From NCBI GenBank assembly GCA_036250225.1, contig JAPZLL010000023.1, forward strand, positions 62,001 to 126,000: a stretch of DNA of 64,000 nt, written 5' to 3'. Made by a program: the position numbers and the translations under genes. A model generated the notes under the pieces. The model worked only from the letters and a program-made list of their open reading frames with translations. It ran no database searches and was not told the DNA's origin. Origin of the DNA: Cercophora sp. LCS_1 (taxonomy: Eukaryota; Ascomycota; Sordariomycetes; Sordariales; Lasiosphaeriaceae). This document shows positions 25,774 through 35,806 of the stretch, piece after piece. Positions within the stretch are counted from its first letter, which is position 1, and the number at the start of each line of letters is the position of its first letter.

Positions 25774-27138
25774 ATGGCACCCGACATGGCACCCGAGGCG
25801 GCGCAATCGAATGCGCTCGTCCGTAAGAGAGTGGACAACGAGCTCATGCCCCCGCCTCCTCCAGCGAAGCGAATCAAACGGCCGAAAAAGGTGCTTGACG
25901 AAGACAGCTACACCGAAGCCCTCTCGCAAATCATCGCCCGCGACTTCTTCCCAGGCTTGCTCCAAAGCGAAACACAGCAAGAGTATCTCGACGCTCTAGA
26001 CTCACAAGACCAAGAATGGATTTCCAGCGCCAGTCGACGGCTGCAACATGTCATGACTCCCGGCCGAAGGCCCATGGGGCCGCCATCGTTACGGACATCC
26101 TTCAACATTCAAACTCCGGTCGGTGGACACCCTGGCGACACACCCGTATCGGTCGTCTCCTCAGTTGCTGCCAGTCAAGCCGCTCCAACTATCGACACCA
26201 ACATGAGTCTCGGTGCTTTTCAAGCAAAGTATACAAGCGAAGACAACGAGAGCTTCTACAAGTTGCTCGATAAACAAAACCAGAAAAAGGTGGAGAAATA
26301 CGCATGGCTATGGACAGGAAACAAGATGCCTTCAAAACAGCAGTTGAAGCAAAAAGAGGTCGAGGCCAAGCTGGCCAAGAGCAGGGGAACACTTGCAGAC
26401 GACGGGTTCAAGAAGGATAGGTTGGCAATCAAGGACAAGGACGATCGACCAGCGGCGCCGGACCACTGGAAGGCAAAACCGAACAACGAACTGATGTTCA
26501 GGCCTGACGGTGTCGATAGCTTGGTGGAAACGGTGGCTGAGCGAGCCCAGGCTGAATCACGGGCACCGCCCAAGGCGATCATCTACGCCAACACAAGAAT
26601 GCCACAACCAGGAGTGGTTGTGCCAGAGAGATCGAGGGCATCCTCGCCATCTCTGTCCGAAATTCGAGGCGCCATCGCAGGGAAAATCCGAGCTTACGAC
26701 GAAGAAACGAGCATGACGGGCGGTGGGGATGAAACACCACGTGTGAATGGGTACGCGTTTGTTGATGACGAGGATCCCGAGCCTGAGCCTGTCCGGGCGC
26801 CAGTGCCAAAGATCGACCTGGGCCCGGGGGACTCCACGCCAAATCCTTTTCAGATTCAAGAAAAAGGCAAGAGGGAGGTGCTTCACCGTCGCATGGTGGA
26901 GAGAATATCGGAATCCAAGCGGACATCAGCTCGGCTCGGTATAACAGGAAAGGTGGAGAGAACACCAGCACCAAAGTTCCCAAGCAGCCCGCGCGTATCA
27001 GGCGGTCTTACTCCAGCTGCGCAGCGATTATGGGGAAAGATTGATAGCGCCGGGAAGAAGGCTTCACAGTCACCCTTCAGCTCAAACGTAATGACGCCGA
27101 GAGGGAGGAATTCGGCCCTGCGCAACGTGACAAAATGA
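25774..27138 (+). CDS. Ess2/DGCR14-family spliceosome-associated nuclear protein
   Basis: Homologue of human ESS2 (DGCR14) and fission yeast Bis1, a nuclear protein that binds the spliceosomal C complex. The open frame extends upstream to 25666 through a GTG, but the first ATG is 25774 (MAPDMAPEAAQ) giving 454 aa without introns. Family segments are VLDEDSYTEALSQIIARDFFPGL, LGAFQAKYTSEDNESFYKLL, KYAWLWTGNK and HWKAKPNNELMFRPDGVD. The C-terminus contains a conserved FQIQEKGKREVLHRRMVE segment followed by a Ser/Pro-rich SPRVSGGLTPAAQRL end that resembles the family C-terminal block. An NLS-like KRIKRPKK lies near residue 35. It is followed in tandem by COQ8 after about 400 bp. Confidence 0.92.
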   Translation: MAPDMAPEAAQSNALVRKRVDNELMPPPPPAKRIKRPKKVLDEDSYTEALSQIIARDFFPGLLQSETQQEYLDALDSQDQEWISSASRRLQHVMTPGRRPMGPPSLRTSFNIQTPVGGHPGDTPVSVVSSVAASQAAPTIDTNMSLGAFQAKYTSEDNESFYKLLDKQNQKKVEKYAWLWTGNKMPSKQQLKQKEVEAKLAKSRGTLADDGFKKDRLAIKDKDDRPAAPDHWKAKPNNELMFRPDGVDSLVETVAERAQAESRAPPKAIIYANTRMPQPGVVVPERSRASSPSLSEIRGAIAGKIRAYDEETSMTGGGDETPRVNGYAFVDDEDPEPEPVRAPVPKIDLGPGDSTPNPFQIQEKGKREVLHRRMVERISESKRTSARLGITGKVERTPAPKFPSSPRVSGGLTPAAQRLWGKIDSAGKKASQSPFSSNVMTPRGRNSALRNVTK

Positions 27139-27545
27139 TCGGGGTTGGCGGGAAAAGCTATACACAGAAAGGTGCATTGCCAAGGCGTAATATTTGTGTT
27201 TGAGATACCCAATAATAGGACACATGTTCAGCGCAACCAGAGTAGAGCTCCTGGTGTTTTGATTCAATGCAGGGAACTTGATGTGGGGATTTACATGGTG
27301 GCTTTCCCGGCACGTTGGATCACAAACCGGGCGCTAGCAGGGATCCTGGTTGCCTGGCTCTTGGAACTTGGTCAGACCCCTGCTCACCACCCAAAATTTG
27401 CGGCTTTCCCTCGCCCGCAACAGCCAATACGGCCTCATCGGTTCCCGCGGTTCGACAGCATCAAAACAAGGCCGGCAGAAAAAACTGTGTGAGTTTGGAA
27501 TGGAAATACAACGCCGCAGCCACTACACCCTCCCATGAGAACCCA
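27139..27545. promoter_or_regulatory. ESS2-COQ8 tandem spacer
   Basis: About 400 bp holding the ESS2 3' end and the COQ8 promoter. The COQ8 reading frame stays open upstream to 27315, but that part lacks an ATG-led presequence and reads like leader DNA. Confidence 0.5.
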
Positions 27546-29717
27546 ATGAGATTCGCCGACCTCCTTGTGGATCTGGCGGCTGTTGCCAGCGCCTCCCGCT
27601 CCGTCGCCTCAAAACATGTCGCTCTGCGCTCAAGACAGATTGAGCGCTATGGAAAGTCGTCCAGCATCATTCATAGCTCATCAAAAAGGGGGGTGGGACG
27701 TCAACAACACCAGACTCAGGAAGAGCGGTCGGCGGTGAGGGAGGATGAACGGGGTGAGCCAGCTGCTGGTCCAACACCAACAGAGACGGAGCAAGACCTA
27801 GTTCAGGCAAAAACCAGGACTAGTGTTGACGATGCTGTGGTTTCTCCAGTGAAATCGTCTCCAACTGAGAAACAGGAGAGAGAGTTTGTGCCTGCGCCCT
27901 GGGCGGCGGGTATCTCGCCGCATTTTGTTGCTCCGGGACCAAGACCGCCGGTTGAGGCGCTGAGGAAACCGCGGATCGATATTGCTTCGAGTATTCTTGA
28001 GTCCCTGAGGGAGGCGCAGGGCGAATTGGCCAAAGCCAGTGAGGAGGCGGATCAGTCCCTTGTCGGGACGCTGAGGGATGAAGTCAAGACGTCGGTTGTA
28101 GAGGTGGCACCGGCTGTCAAGGAGGTGCCGGCTGTCAAGGGAGAATCCGTTGTGGAGGAGACACTGGTCGTGGAGGGGGTACCAGGGGTGGTTGAAGACG
28201 CCCCCGTCGTAAAGGAGGCACCTGTCGTGAAGGCGCCAGCAGTTGAGGAGGTTGTTGCCCCCAAAGTATCAGAAACGCCCGACGAAACCCCAGAGCCTAC
28301 CAAAACCACCCAAGAAGACGCCAACACTCTAGCCTCCCTCGCCGGGGCGGCTACACCCTCCCAGCCAGGTTACCAGCTCCGCGAATCCCGTGTCCCGTCA
28401 ACCCGGATCGGTAGACTCTGGAACTACGGTGGTCTTGCGGCGGGCATGTTCGCCGGCGCCATCGGGGAAGGTCTTTCGCGTGCCGTAGGCGGTGGAAGCA
28501 CCGACGGGAGCTCCGTCATGCTCAGCCCGGCAAACATGGAGCGTCTCGTGGCCAAGCTCTCTCGCATGCGCGGCGCAGCCCTCAAAATGGGGCAGATGAT
28601 GTCGTTTCAGGATGCCAAGATGCTCCCTGGCCCGATCCAGGAGGTTCTGCAACGGGTCCAGGACCGCGCCGACTACATGCCCGCCTGGCAGCGAGATCGA
28701 GTGCTGTCCGCAAACCTTGGGCTCGAATGGCGGGGCTTATTCGACGAATTTGAGGAGAAGCCCATCGCTGCTGCCTCCATCGGACAGGTACACCGCGCAA
28801 CGCTGCGGTCCAACGGGGAGCGTGTGGCTGTCAAGATTCAGTTCCCCGGCGTGGCCGACTCTATCAACTCGGACTTGGATAACCTGGCGGTCCTGCTGGC
28901 TGCCGCCAAGCTCTTGCCAAAGGGCTTATATCTCAACAAGACCATTGACAACGCGCGGACAGAACTGGCATGGGAGTGCGACTATGAGCGCGAAGCTGAG
29001 TGCGCCGCCCGCTACAGGGAGCTGCTTGCCGGGGAGGATGAGGAGGTGTTTGTGGTGCCCAAGATCTACCCCGAGGCTAGCGGAAAGCACGTGTTGACCA
29101 TGGAGTTCATGGACGGCCTCGGTGTTACCCGAGTGAACTCGTTTACGCAGGAGCAGCGGGACTGGATCGGCACGCAGATTCTGCGGCTGTGTTTGCGCGA
29201 GATTGTCGAGTTCAAATTCATGCAGACGGACCCGAACTGGACAAACTTTTTGTACAACGCCGACAAGGACAGACTGGAGCTGCTCGACTTTGGCGCGTCA
29301 AGGGAATATCCCGACGAGTTCATCTCGCAGTACGTGCGTCTTTTGGAGGCGGCGTCGAGGCTGGATCGGGCGCGCGTCAAGCAGCTGTCGGAGGAGCTGG
29401 GCTATCTTACCGGCCACGAGAGCAAAACGATGCTTGACGCACATATTACCTCAGTCACGACGCTGGCCGAGCCTTTCTTGCAAACGGCTCCCGAGGTGTA
29501 CGATTTCAGGGACCAAACCATCACCGAGCGTGTCAAGGCGCAGATCCCCGTCATGATACATGAGCGACTGGCTCCACCGCCTGAGGAGACGTACAGTCTA
29601 CACCGAAAACTGAGCGGAGCCTTCCTTTTGTGTGCCAGGCTAGGCAGCAGAGTGAGGTGTAGAGAGATGTTTGAGCAGGCCCTGGCGAAGACGGATGTTC
29701 TTTCAGCGAGTAAATAA
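27546..29717 (+). CDS. COQ8: Coq8/ABC1 atypical kinase-like ATPase for ubiquinone synthesis
   Basis: UbiB/ADCK family protein that supports coenzyme Q biosynthesis in the mitochondrial matrix. I chose ATG 27546 (MRFADLLVDLAAVASASRS), giving 723 aa and a presequence-like start; the frame is open further upstream but without a better ATG. Family motifs are KMGQ (residues 347-350), the Ala-rich nucleotide loop AAAS (408-411), the conserved Lys in VAVKIQFPG, ECDYEREA, DPNWTNFLYN and the metal-binding DFG at 581-583. KxGQ and AAAS are the diagnostic features that separate it from ordinary kinases. Residues of about 180-250 form a Val/Glu/Pro/Lys-rich low-complexity block with repeated VKEAPVVK-like units. 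There are no introns. Confidence 0.95.
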   Translation: MRFADLLVDLAAVASASRSVASKHVALRSRQIERYGKSSSIIHSSSKRGVGRQQHQTQEERSAVREDERGEPAAGPTPTETEQDLVQAKTRTSVDDAVVSPVKSSPTEKQEREFVPAPWAAGISPHFVAPGPRPPVEALRKPRIDIASSILESLREAQGELAKASEEADQSLVGTLRDEVKTSVVEVAPAVKEVPAVKGESVVEETLVVEGVPGVVEDAPVVKEAPVVKAPAVEEVVAPKVSETPDETPEPTKTTQEDANTLASLAGAATPSQPGYQLRESRVPSTRIGRLWNYGGLAAGMFAGAIGEGLSRAVGGGSTDGSSVMLSPANMERLVAKLSRMRGAALKMGQMMSFQDAKMLPGPIQEVLQRVQDRADYMPAWQRDRVLSANLGLEWRGLFDEFEEKPIAAASIGQVHRATLRSNGERVAVKIQFPGVADSINSDLDNLAVLLAAAKLLPKGLYLNKTIDNARTELAWECDYEREAECAARYRELLAGEDEEVFVVPKIYPEASGKHVLTMEFMDGLGVTRVNSFTQEQRDWIGTQILRLCLREIVEFKFMQTDPNWTNFLYNADKDRLELLDFGASREYPDEFISQYVRLLEAASRLDRARVKQLSEELGYLTGHESKTMLDAHITSVTTLAEPFLQTAPEVYDFRDQTITERVKAQIPVMIHERLAPPPEETYSLHRKLSGAFLLCARLGSRVRCREMFEQALAKTDVLSASK
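28095..28262 (+). repeat. Degenerate repeat encoding Val/Glu/Pro/Lys-rich segment of Coq8
   Basis: Related units such as GTCAAGGAGGTGCCGGC and GTCGTAAAGGAGGCACCTG recur here and encode PAVKEV, PVVKEA and similar. The block sits between the presequence and the conserved domain and is probably a disordered linker. Confidence 0.6.
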
Positions 29718-29835
29718 TATAGGCGTCAGTTTGTAAGATAGGACTGTAACTATAGGGCTCCTCCCTTGCTTGTTTGTATGAGTATATAAGAAACCCCAGC
29801 GTATAGATGGGTTCCTCCGGGTAGTAGATATAAAA

Positions 29836-30819
29836 CTAACGGTCTTCGGCTGTCCGCCGAGCCAAAGGCAACGACTTCTTCTCCTTGCCAGCGACCTTCT
29901 TCCTCCGCCTTTCAATGGCCTTGTCAACCTGGCCCTTCTTCATATTCGCAAACTGATCCAGCAGCAGCTTCTTCTTCTGCTCTGACTTCTTGAGATAGAA
30001 GGGCTGCTTGCCCTGCTTCACCAGCTCCTTCTCCTGCTTGCGATGTTCCTCGAGCAACTCCCGCTCCCTATCTTTACGCTTCTTGGCCTTCATCTTCGAC
30101 TCCATGGAAATGAGCGCCTTTTGCAGCTTGTCCTTTGCCGCAGGGTCCTTTTCCTTCTTGATGGCGGCCTTGAGCTGGTTCATCTCGTCTTGCTGGTAGT
30201 CGTCAATGAACGAGTAAGCCTTGCGGGCCTTGATCTCATCGATCTTGCTGGGATAAGCGGGACCGCCGGCGCCCAGGGGCATGAATCGAGGGTCGCGAGC
30301 TTCCCTCTTGGGCACTTCGATGAAGTCCCGGCGGCGAGACACCTGCTTCTTGGCTGACAGCTCGACTGGGGCGTGCTTGCTTGTGCGCTTCATCTTCTCA
30401 CGCAGCTCCGAGGCAGAGAGCCGCTTCCTAGTTGGTCGGGCATCTGAGTCTGACTCTCCTTCATCTGCCACGGCATGCTTGCCACCCTTTTTCTGGGGCG
30501 GGAGTGAGGCCTGCGCTCGCGCCAAAGCCCCAAACGAAAGCTGGGAGGCGTCCAGTGAGGGGTCCTCATCCTCCGAGTGCTGCGAGAACTGTTAGACTAC
30601 TCGCCATTTAAACCGTGCCGCTGTACTGACCACTTCTTCATCATCTGATACATCCTCCTCCTCCGAGTCCTCGCTTCCCGAGTCTCGAGAAGCAGCGTCT
30701 TCTTCGCTTGGTGCCTCGCTGTTGCTCTCCTCCACATCTGACTCAGGCTCAGGCTCAACCCTGGGGCGGACCCTTCTCTGCAAGCCCGAATTGGGCAATT
30801 TCCGCTTCGTCGACGACAT
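29836..30819 (-). CDS. RRP36: rRNA biogenesis protein Rrp36
   Basis: Nucleolar factor of the small-subunit processome needed for early 18S pre-rRNA cleavages. Exon 1 is 30631-30819 (MSSTKRKLPNSGLQRRVRP, then an acidic Ser/Glu/Asp-rich stretch) and exon 2 29836-30579; the product is 310 aa. The conserved region contains SFGALARAQASLPP, RDFIEVPKREARDPRF and SFIDDYQQDEMNQLK, followed by a strongly charged coiled region and a basic tail. The intron starts GTCAGT at 30630. Acceptors at 30589 and 30580 are both in frame; I chose 30580 (51-nt intron) because the CTAAC branch site lies only a base from the 30589 acceptor. The frame also opens upstream of ATG 30819 through a TTG, which I do not use. 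Confidence 0.9.
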
Positions 30820-31620
30820 TTGGGCGACGCCAGACAACGCGAGGCAGGAGCAAAAGAGGTCGTTGAAATTTGAGACAGAGCGCCACCCTCTTGTGCAAAA
30901 GGACTACTGCAAGTGAAGGCAGTCTAAACACTTTTACAGATTTATCGCTAGTTGACTCCCTAAATAAGGCCGGGCCACTTTTTTTCTAGTGCTTGTTGTT
31001 GACTTTCCGTCTGCGCAAAATTGAAAACTTCTTGCCAAAGAGGAGGTTGCGGTTCGTCTAAGCGCATTTCTGAGGACCCACTTTTGCGACGCTGCAGCGC
31101 GGAACATTTCGTCCTCAGGTACTCCGTATTCAAGGCCACCATAGCGCATGGGATGAAAGAGCAATCTTTTCCATTGTATTTACCTGCCCTCTTTATTTTC
31201 TTCTCACCCCTTCACCTTTACAACCAACTTCTTCTCTAGTCCACAAGTTTTTTTCTGGCCTCGACAACAGTTTCCTCTACTCTCTGCTGAAAGCGCAAAG
31301 TTCTCTTCCGGCTCACTCGAATCCAAAACAGTGTGTGCTACATGAGCTGGCCAAGACAATTATTTACTTTCTGTCAACACCTTCTCAGTCAACAGTCAAA
31401 AAGAGCTTGCACTCGAACGCGCCAAATCCCACCTTCCTTTCCAAACCCTACCCCTCCTTCCCAACTTCAAGTGCAAGATCGAAGCTGCCAACTTCGACCA
31501 GCAAAACTCGATCGGCAACGACAGCAGGTAAGTAACATGCTCATGTAACCCCATCTTATTTCCACTTATACCAACGTCTTGCTAGGTGCTCCCTCTCAAT
31601 TTTCATTTCAGCTTCTGAAC
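30820..31620. promoter_or_regulatory. Shared upstream region of RRP36 and the FCP1-domain gene, with a 5' leader intron
   Basis: About 800 bp between divergent starts. A GTAAGT donor at 31528 is followed by acceptor-like TAG ending at 31585 or CAG ending at 31611, which looks like an intron in the 5' leader of the plus-strand gene. Two ATGs (31537 and 31543) fall inside it and would be removed by splicing. Confidence 0.55.
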
Positions 31621-33216
31621 ATGAATCCCAATAACGACCCTCGCAGACTTCGGGACCAAGCGGCCTGGGGAGGCCACAATCCGCCCCCGACCTACGACTA
31701 CGAGTCGTATAATCCGGGTGCAGAGTTCTTCACCCCAGCCTGGCACGCGCCTGCCCCTTCGTTTGCGCCGCCGCAAGGTGGGTATCAAGCCGCTACCCAA
31801 CCTTTTTATCCTCCCCAGCAAGCCTTCCAACAGCAAGGCTTTGCCTCCCAGCAAGGCCCTCCTCCCCAGGGCTTCGCTCCCCAGCACGGCTTGGGCCAGC
31901 AAGGCCCCCTGCCCCGGGGCTTCCCGCCCCAACAGAGTTTCCCTGCCCAAGGCTTTCCTCCCCAGGGCTTTAACCCCCACCCGGGCTACCCGCCCCAGCA
32001 AGGCTACGGCAACTTTCCCCAGCCGAGCTTTCCCCAGCCAGCTCCCCCCAGTTTCCCCTCCTTTGCGGGAGAGGTACACGACACCATGGCCCGCCTTCGC
32101 AAGGGCAACAAGAGCAAGGGGTACGTCCCGCCGCGATTGAAGAAGAAGGCCAAGGCCCACGGAGGTGGTCCCAATGGGGGCCACCTCAACCCCAACCTTC
32201 TGGCGGTCACCAAAAAGGACCGCAGAGACCAGGACCGCATCAAGATGCCCACCAAGGCATCAGGCGGTGTTCCAAACCCCACAGAGGGTTACCTTCTTCG
32301 GGCTGCCTTGGAGCCGACCAGAGCGCAGTCAGCGCAGCCACTGCTCGTGGTTATGGACCTCAACGGCACTCTCCTCTACCGTCCGCAGAGCCATAAGCCC
32401 CGTTTCTTTCATGAGCGCCCCGGCGCGCGCGAGTTCCTCGACTATTGCATCAACAACTTCACGGTGGTGGTCTGGTCCTCGGCCAAGCCAGAGAACGTCG
32501 AGTACATGTGCAAGCAGCTGTTCACTGACGAACAGCTGTTGAAGGTGGTGGCCGTATGGGGCCGTGATCGTTTCGGACTGTCGCCTCACGACTATAACCA
32601 GCGCACATTGTGCTTCAAGCGACTGGCCAAGTTGTGGGAGGATCCCCGGGTGGCCCAGTCGTACCCCGACCCCGATGGTAAATGGGACCAAGGCAACACG
32701 GTTCTCATCGACGACAGTGAGGAAAAGGCGAAGAGCGAGCCCTACAATGCCATCAAGGTCCCCGAGTTCCTTGGTCGCAAATCCAACGAGTCGTCCGAGG
32801 TGCTCAGCAAGGTCCATGCCTACCTCGTCGCCCTGGCATGGCAAACAGATGTCAGCACTTACATCAAGAGGCATCCCTTCACTGCCGACATAGCCGAGCG
32901 TACCGAGGGCACAGGCGAATCTTCTCAAGTGGGAGTTGCGCCAGCCAACATTGGAGACAACGGATCCGGCAATGAGGCCAAGCCACTTGATAACGAGATG
33001 GACGCTTCCGGTGATGATGACATGGGGGATGAAGACGACGCTGCTCAAGTTGGAAGCACATCACGCACCCTCGGAGACAACGAATTCGAAGATGAGGCTG
33101 GCATCTCTGATGATGATGTGATGGAGGATGATGACATGATGGAGGACGCAAGTGCTGCCGAGGATACTGGTGTTGCGAAGGACGCAAGTGCTCTAGAGGG
33201 TACCGGTGCTGTGTAG
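31621..33216 (+). CDS. FCP1/NIF-domain (HAD-type) phosphatase-like protein
   Basis: 531 aa from ATG 31621 (MNPNNDPRRLRDQ). Residues of about 15-160 are Pro/Gln/Gly/Phe-rich with repeats of PPQQGF and PPQGF type. The FCP1 homology domain follows: LLVVMDLNGTLLYRP, FHERPGAREFLDYC, VVVWSSAKPENVEYM and VLIDDSEEKAKSEPYNAI. The catalytic signature of this family is DxDx(T/V); here it reads D246-L-N248-G-T250, so the second Asp is Asn. The family dephosphorylates Ser/Thr, classically on the RNA polymerase II CTD, but this variant may have altered or weak activity. The C-terminus is acidic with DDDMMEDAS-like repeats. The upstream part of the frame before 31621 probably includes leader-intron DNA. Confidence 0.87.
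   Translation: MNPNNDPRRLRDQAAWGGHNPPPTYDYESYNPGAEFFTPAWHAPAPSFAPPQGGYQAATQPFYPPQQAFQQQGFASQQGPPPQGFAPQHGLGQQGPLPRGFPPQQSFPAQGFPPQGFNPHPGYPPQQGYGNFPQPSFPQPAPPSFPSFAGEVHDTMARLRKGNKSKGYVPPRLKKKAKAHGGGPNGGHLNPNLLAVTKKDRRDQDRIKMPTKASGGVPNPTEGYLLRAALEPTRAQSAQPLLVVMDLNGTLLYRPQSHKPRFFHERPGAREFLDYCINNFTVVVWSSAKPENVEYMCKQLFTDEQLLKVVAVWGRDRFGLSPHDYNQRTLCFKRLAKLWEDPRVAQSYPDPDGKWDQGNTVLIDDSEEKAKSEPYNAIKVPEFLGRKSNESSEVLSKVHAYLVALAWQTDVSTYIKRHPFTADIAERTEGTGESSQVGVAPANIGDNGSGNEAKPLDNEMDASGDDDMGDEDDAAQVGSTSRTLGDNEFEDEAGISDDDVMEDDDMMEDASAAEDTGVAKDASALEGTGAV
31770..32060 (+). repeat. Coding repeats for Pro/Gln/Gly/Phe units
   Basis: Repeated units on a CCCCAGGGCTT-like core encode PPQGF, PQQGF and PRGF in the N-terminal half of the FCP1-domain protein. 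Units vary in length from five to nine residues, as expected from slippage followed by drift. Confidence 0.7.
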
Positions 33217-33838
33217 GAACCAGCAGCCAACACTCACTTCTTCGGCTCACTGGCGTTTCGCCCCAAGAGAGCCTAACTAAGGTAAGCCAAAGTTCCGATG
33301 CCGTGGAAGAGATTCTGACAACCGTCACTAGCAAGGCTCATAAGAACATGGAAGAACTAGGGCTAACGATGACACGGGGGAGACAAAGACGATGACCCAA
33401 GGCTACGACGACAGGGGAAAGACAAGACGGATGAATGAACCAAGACTATGATGACAAGGAGGAAGGAGTTGATGTGGAGAGATTATGATACCCATTGCTA
33501 GCAAGGAGGCATTAGTGTACCTACCGCAGCCAGCGATCAGAAAGGTATTATCACTGTAGAGTAGTTTTGTTCATAGTTTTCGTCAAGCACATAGCAGGAC
33601 GACAAGTCACTGAAAAAAAAATCCACCCAAGTCGGAGCCAGAATTTACGTGATTTTTTCTCTATTTCGGAAACCGCCGATCCTCGACGTAGCGTCGATGA
33701 TTTGCGACACATAAAAACCACGGGCTTCGAGCTCGTCCGTCCGTCCGCCATTTCCCGCGTCAGATCCTGGTCATCAAGTCATATCCCGTAGTCATGCGTA
33801 TTTCCGTTCCATCCACACCCCACCGGCCATCTCATTAT
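33217..33838. other. Convergent 3' region
   Basis: About 620 bp between the stop codons of the FCP1-domain gene and eEF1B-gamma. It contains only short frames and AT-richer stretches consistent with 3' UTRs. Confidence 0.5.
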
Positions 33839-35431
33839 TTATTTGAAGACCTTGCCAGCGGCATGGGGGTACTCCTTGCCGTTGACGATGGCGGGCTTGT
33901 CCCAAGACCACTGGGCCTCGACGAAAGCACGGTCCTCAGCGCTGTTGGGGTCGAGCTTGATGAACTCGTAGCTCTCATAGTCAGGGGCGACATCAAAGAC
34001 GGGCTTGTAGTCGTCACCACGAATGACGAATGCACCCTCAATGACGGAGTCATTGGTGGTACCGTAGACGGAGGCACTGCCGAAGAGGTACTTGCGGGAA
34101 GCCTCGAGACGGTTGTTGAAGCCACCGATCAGGTTGCTCGACATGAAGGTGAGGGTAAGCTCCTCATTGTACTTGTACACAACCTTCCACAGGCTGTACT
34201 CGTCAAACTTCACGTTCTCCCAGAACCACTTCAGGGCCTCGGGGGTGTCCACGTTGGAGTACTGGCGCTTCCATTCATCCAGGGGGAAAGTGGCCCTAGG
34301 CAGGGCCTCCAGGGGGTGCTTGGGCTTCTCCGCGGGCGCGGACTCCTCTTCCTCGGGCTCGGCGGCGGCCTTGGGTGTCTCCTTCTTGGCCTCCTTCTTG
34401 GCCTCCTTCTTGGGCTGCTCGGGCTTCTTGGGAGCAACGTTGGTCAACTTGGGGGTATCAAGAAGAGAGAATTTGGGAGCAACGGCCGAGTAGATGGGCT
34501 GGTTGTACACGGTCTCGTACCAGCGGGACACGTTAGGGTTCTGAGAGCGCCACTCCTTGTCGAAGAAGAACTCGAAGCCACGGGCGATGATGCCAACGGC
34601 AAACAGGTCAGCAAGGGTGATGCGCTCGCCGACGAGGTATGTGTTGTCACGGAGGTGGGCCTCAACGACGGAAACGGCCTTCAATGCAGCCTTCTGGCCA
34701 TCCTCAACGGCCTTCTTGTTGTAGGGGATCTTTCCAAGGAGGGGGCGGTACCAGTTACCGAGCTGGGGGAGAACCTCGGAGTTGAAGAACGATGCCCACT
34801 TCAGGATGGAGGCATAGCTGGCGCATGCGTTAGCGTGCGCGGGCACAGGCAGAGATTCAGAGGGGCGACTCACTCCTGCTTGGTCTTGCCGAGAAGGGTG
34901 GTCTTCTCGTTTTGGGAGGTGACTGTTTCATTGTTAGCCTCGGGCCATGCATCACTGAGTGCGGAAATGATGCGAGCGGGAACAGCAAGACGATCAGAAG
35001 TTAGAACCAAGTCGACACCATATGTTCAGATAGGGATAACTGTTTAGAATTGTCTAGGTCATCATGTCAAGGGAGGGGGGGCCGGTGTAGATGGGCACGC
35101 AATGCGGGGCAGGGCCATCTTTTTGATGCCCTGTTGAGAACACGTACCGTAGACAGCGATGGCAATGCACTCGGAGAGAACGTAGCCATCAGCACCGACG
35201 AATGTCGGGACCTTGGAGAGAGCGTTGTACTTTAGGTACTCGGCGGTGGGCTTCTCCGTGTTTGTCTCGACAACCTCAATGTCGAGGTTGTTGGCCTTCG
35301 CCACGGCGAGGATGGCCGTTGAGCGGGGGTTCGCCTTGTTGGACGAGCCGTCAGTAGCTGGCGCGCCAGAAAGCGAACGCCGCATTGAAGTAGCAGCTTA
35401 CCTCGTACGTGTAGAGCTTTCCGAACGCCAT
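33839..35431 (-). CDS. Translation elongation factor eEF1B gamma subunit
   Basis: Scaffold subunit of the eEF1B guanine-nucleotide exchange complex for eEF1A. Four coding exons: 35402-35431, 35148-35334, 34874-34922 and 33839-34817, giving 414 aa. The joins read MAFGKLYTYE-ANPRSTAILA, IAVY-VTSQNEKTTLLGKTKQ and then D-YASILKW, which rebuilds a GST-like N-terminal domain (about 1-215). A Lys/Glu/Ala-rich linker (about 220-260) precedes the conserved eEF1G C-terminal domain (FPLDEWKRQYSN, WFWENVKFDEYSLW, GAFVIRGDDYKP). Introns are 67, 225 and 56 nt; the 225-nt one is long for this window. The first exon codes only 10 residues. The gene is divergent from mitochondrial uS9, 371 bp away. Short introns near the 5' end are common in highly expressed fungal genes. 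Confidence 0.95.
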
Positions 35432-35802
35432 TTTCGCTTTGCGATTTATTGTTCGAAAGGCCTATGTTGAGGTTGTGTCGGAGAAGTGAGGTTGGTTGGG
35501 GAGCGAGGCAGAGCTGCGACCGCGAGGTTTTGAGGAAATTTTATCCTTGGTGGGGTAAATTGCGTGGCGGGGCTTTCGCGAAAATGGCTGGCCTGGCAGC
35601 GGATGACTCTTGTTGGGCAGGGACGTTATTGTGGCCCGAGCTCACCCACCCATCGGCAGGCCGGTGGAAAAATCTGGCAAACTGATTGTTCCGTTGCGGA
35701 ACCCAGCTTCGGGTGTCGAAAAAAGCAGCTATCACCGCCGCAACTGTCCGGGCCGACGACCTCCCGCCACGACGCGATAATGAGCGGAGCCCACGACTCG
35801 CA
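35432..35802. promoter_or_regulatory. Compact bidirectional promoter between eEF1B-gamma and uS9m
   Basis: 371 bp between two start codons of translation genes, one cytosolic and one mitochondrial. A shared promoter would allow joint control. A small uORF for uS9m lies at its plus-strand end. Confidence 0.65.
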
Positions 35803-35806
35803 ATGA
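35780..35806 (+). promoter_or_regulatory. Overlapping uORF at the uS9m start
   Basis: ATG at 35780 opens an eight-codon frame (MSGAHDSQ) whose TGA (35804-35806) overlaps the main ATG at 35803 and the following ATG at 35806 in the string CAATGATGG. A ribosome ending here sits on the main start, which suits termination-reinitiation control. Whether it lies within the transcript is unknown. Confidence 0.5.

Noticed and set aside
33794..35047. 417-codon plus-strand frame antisense to eEF1B-gamma
   Set aside because: It mirrors the strongly biased codons of the highly expressed gene on the other strand and gives Gly/Leu/Val-rich low-complexity protein without homology that I recognise.
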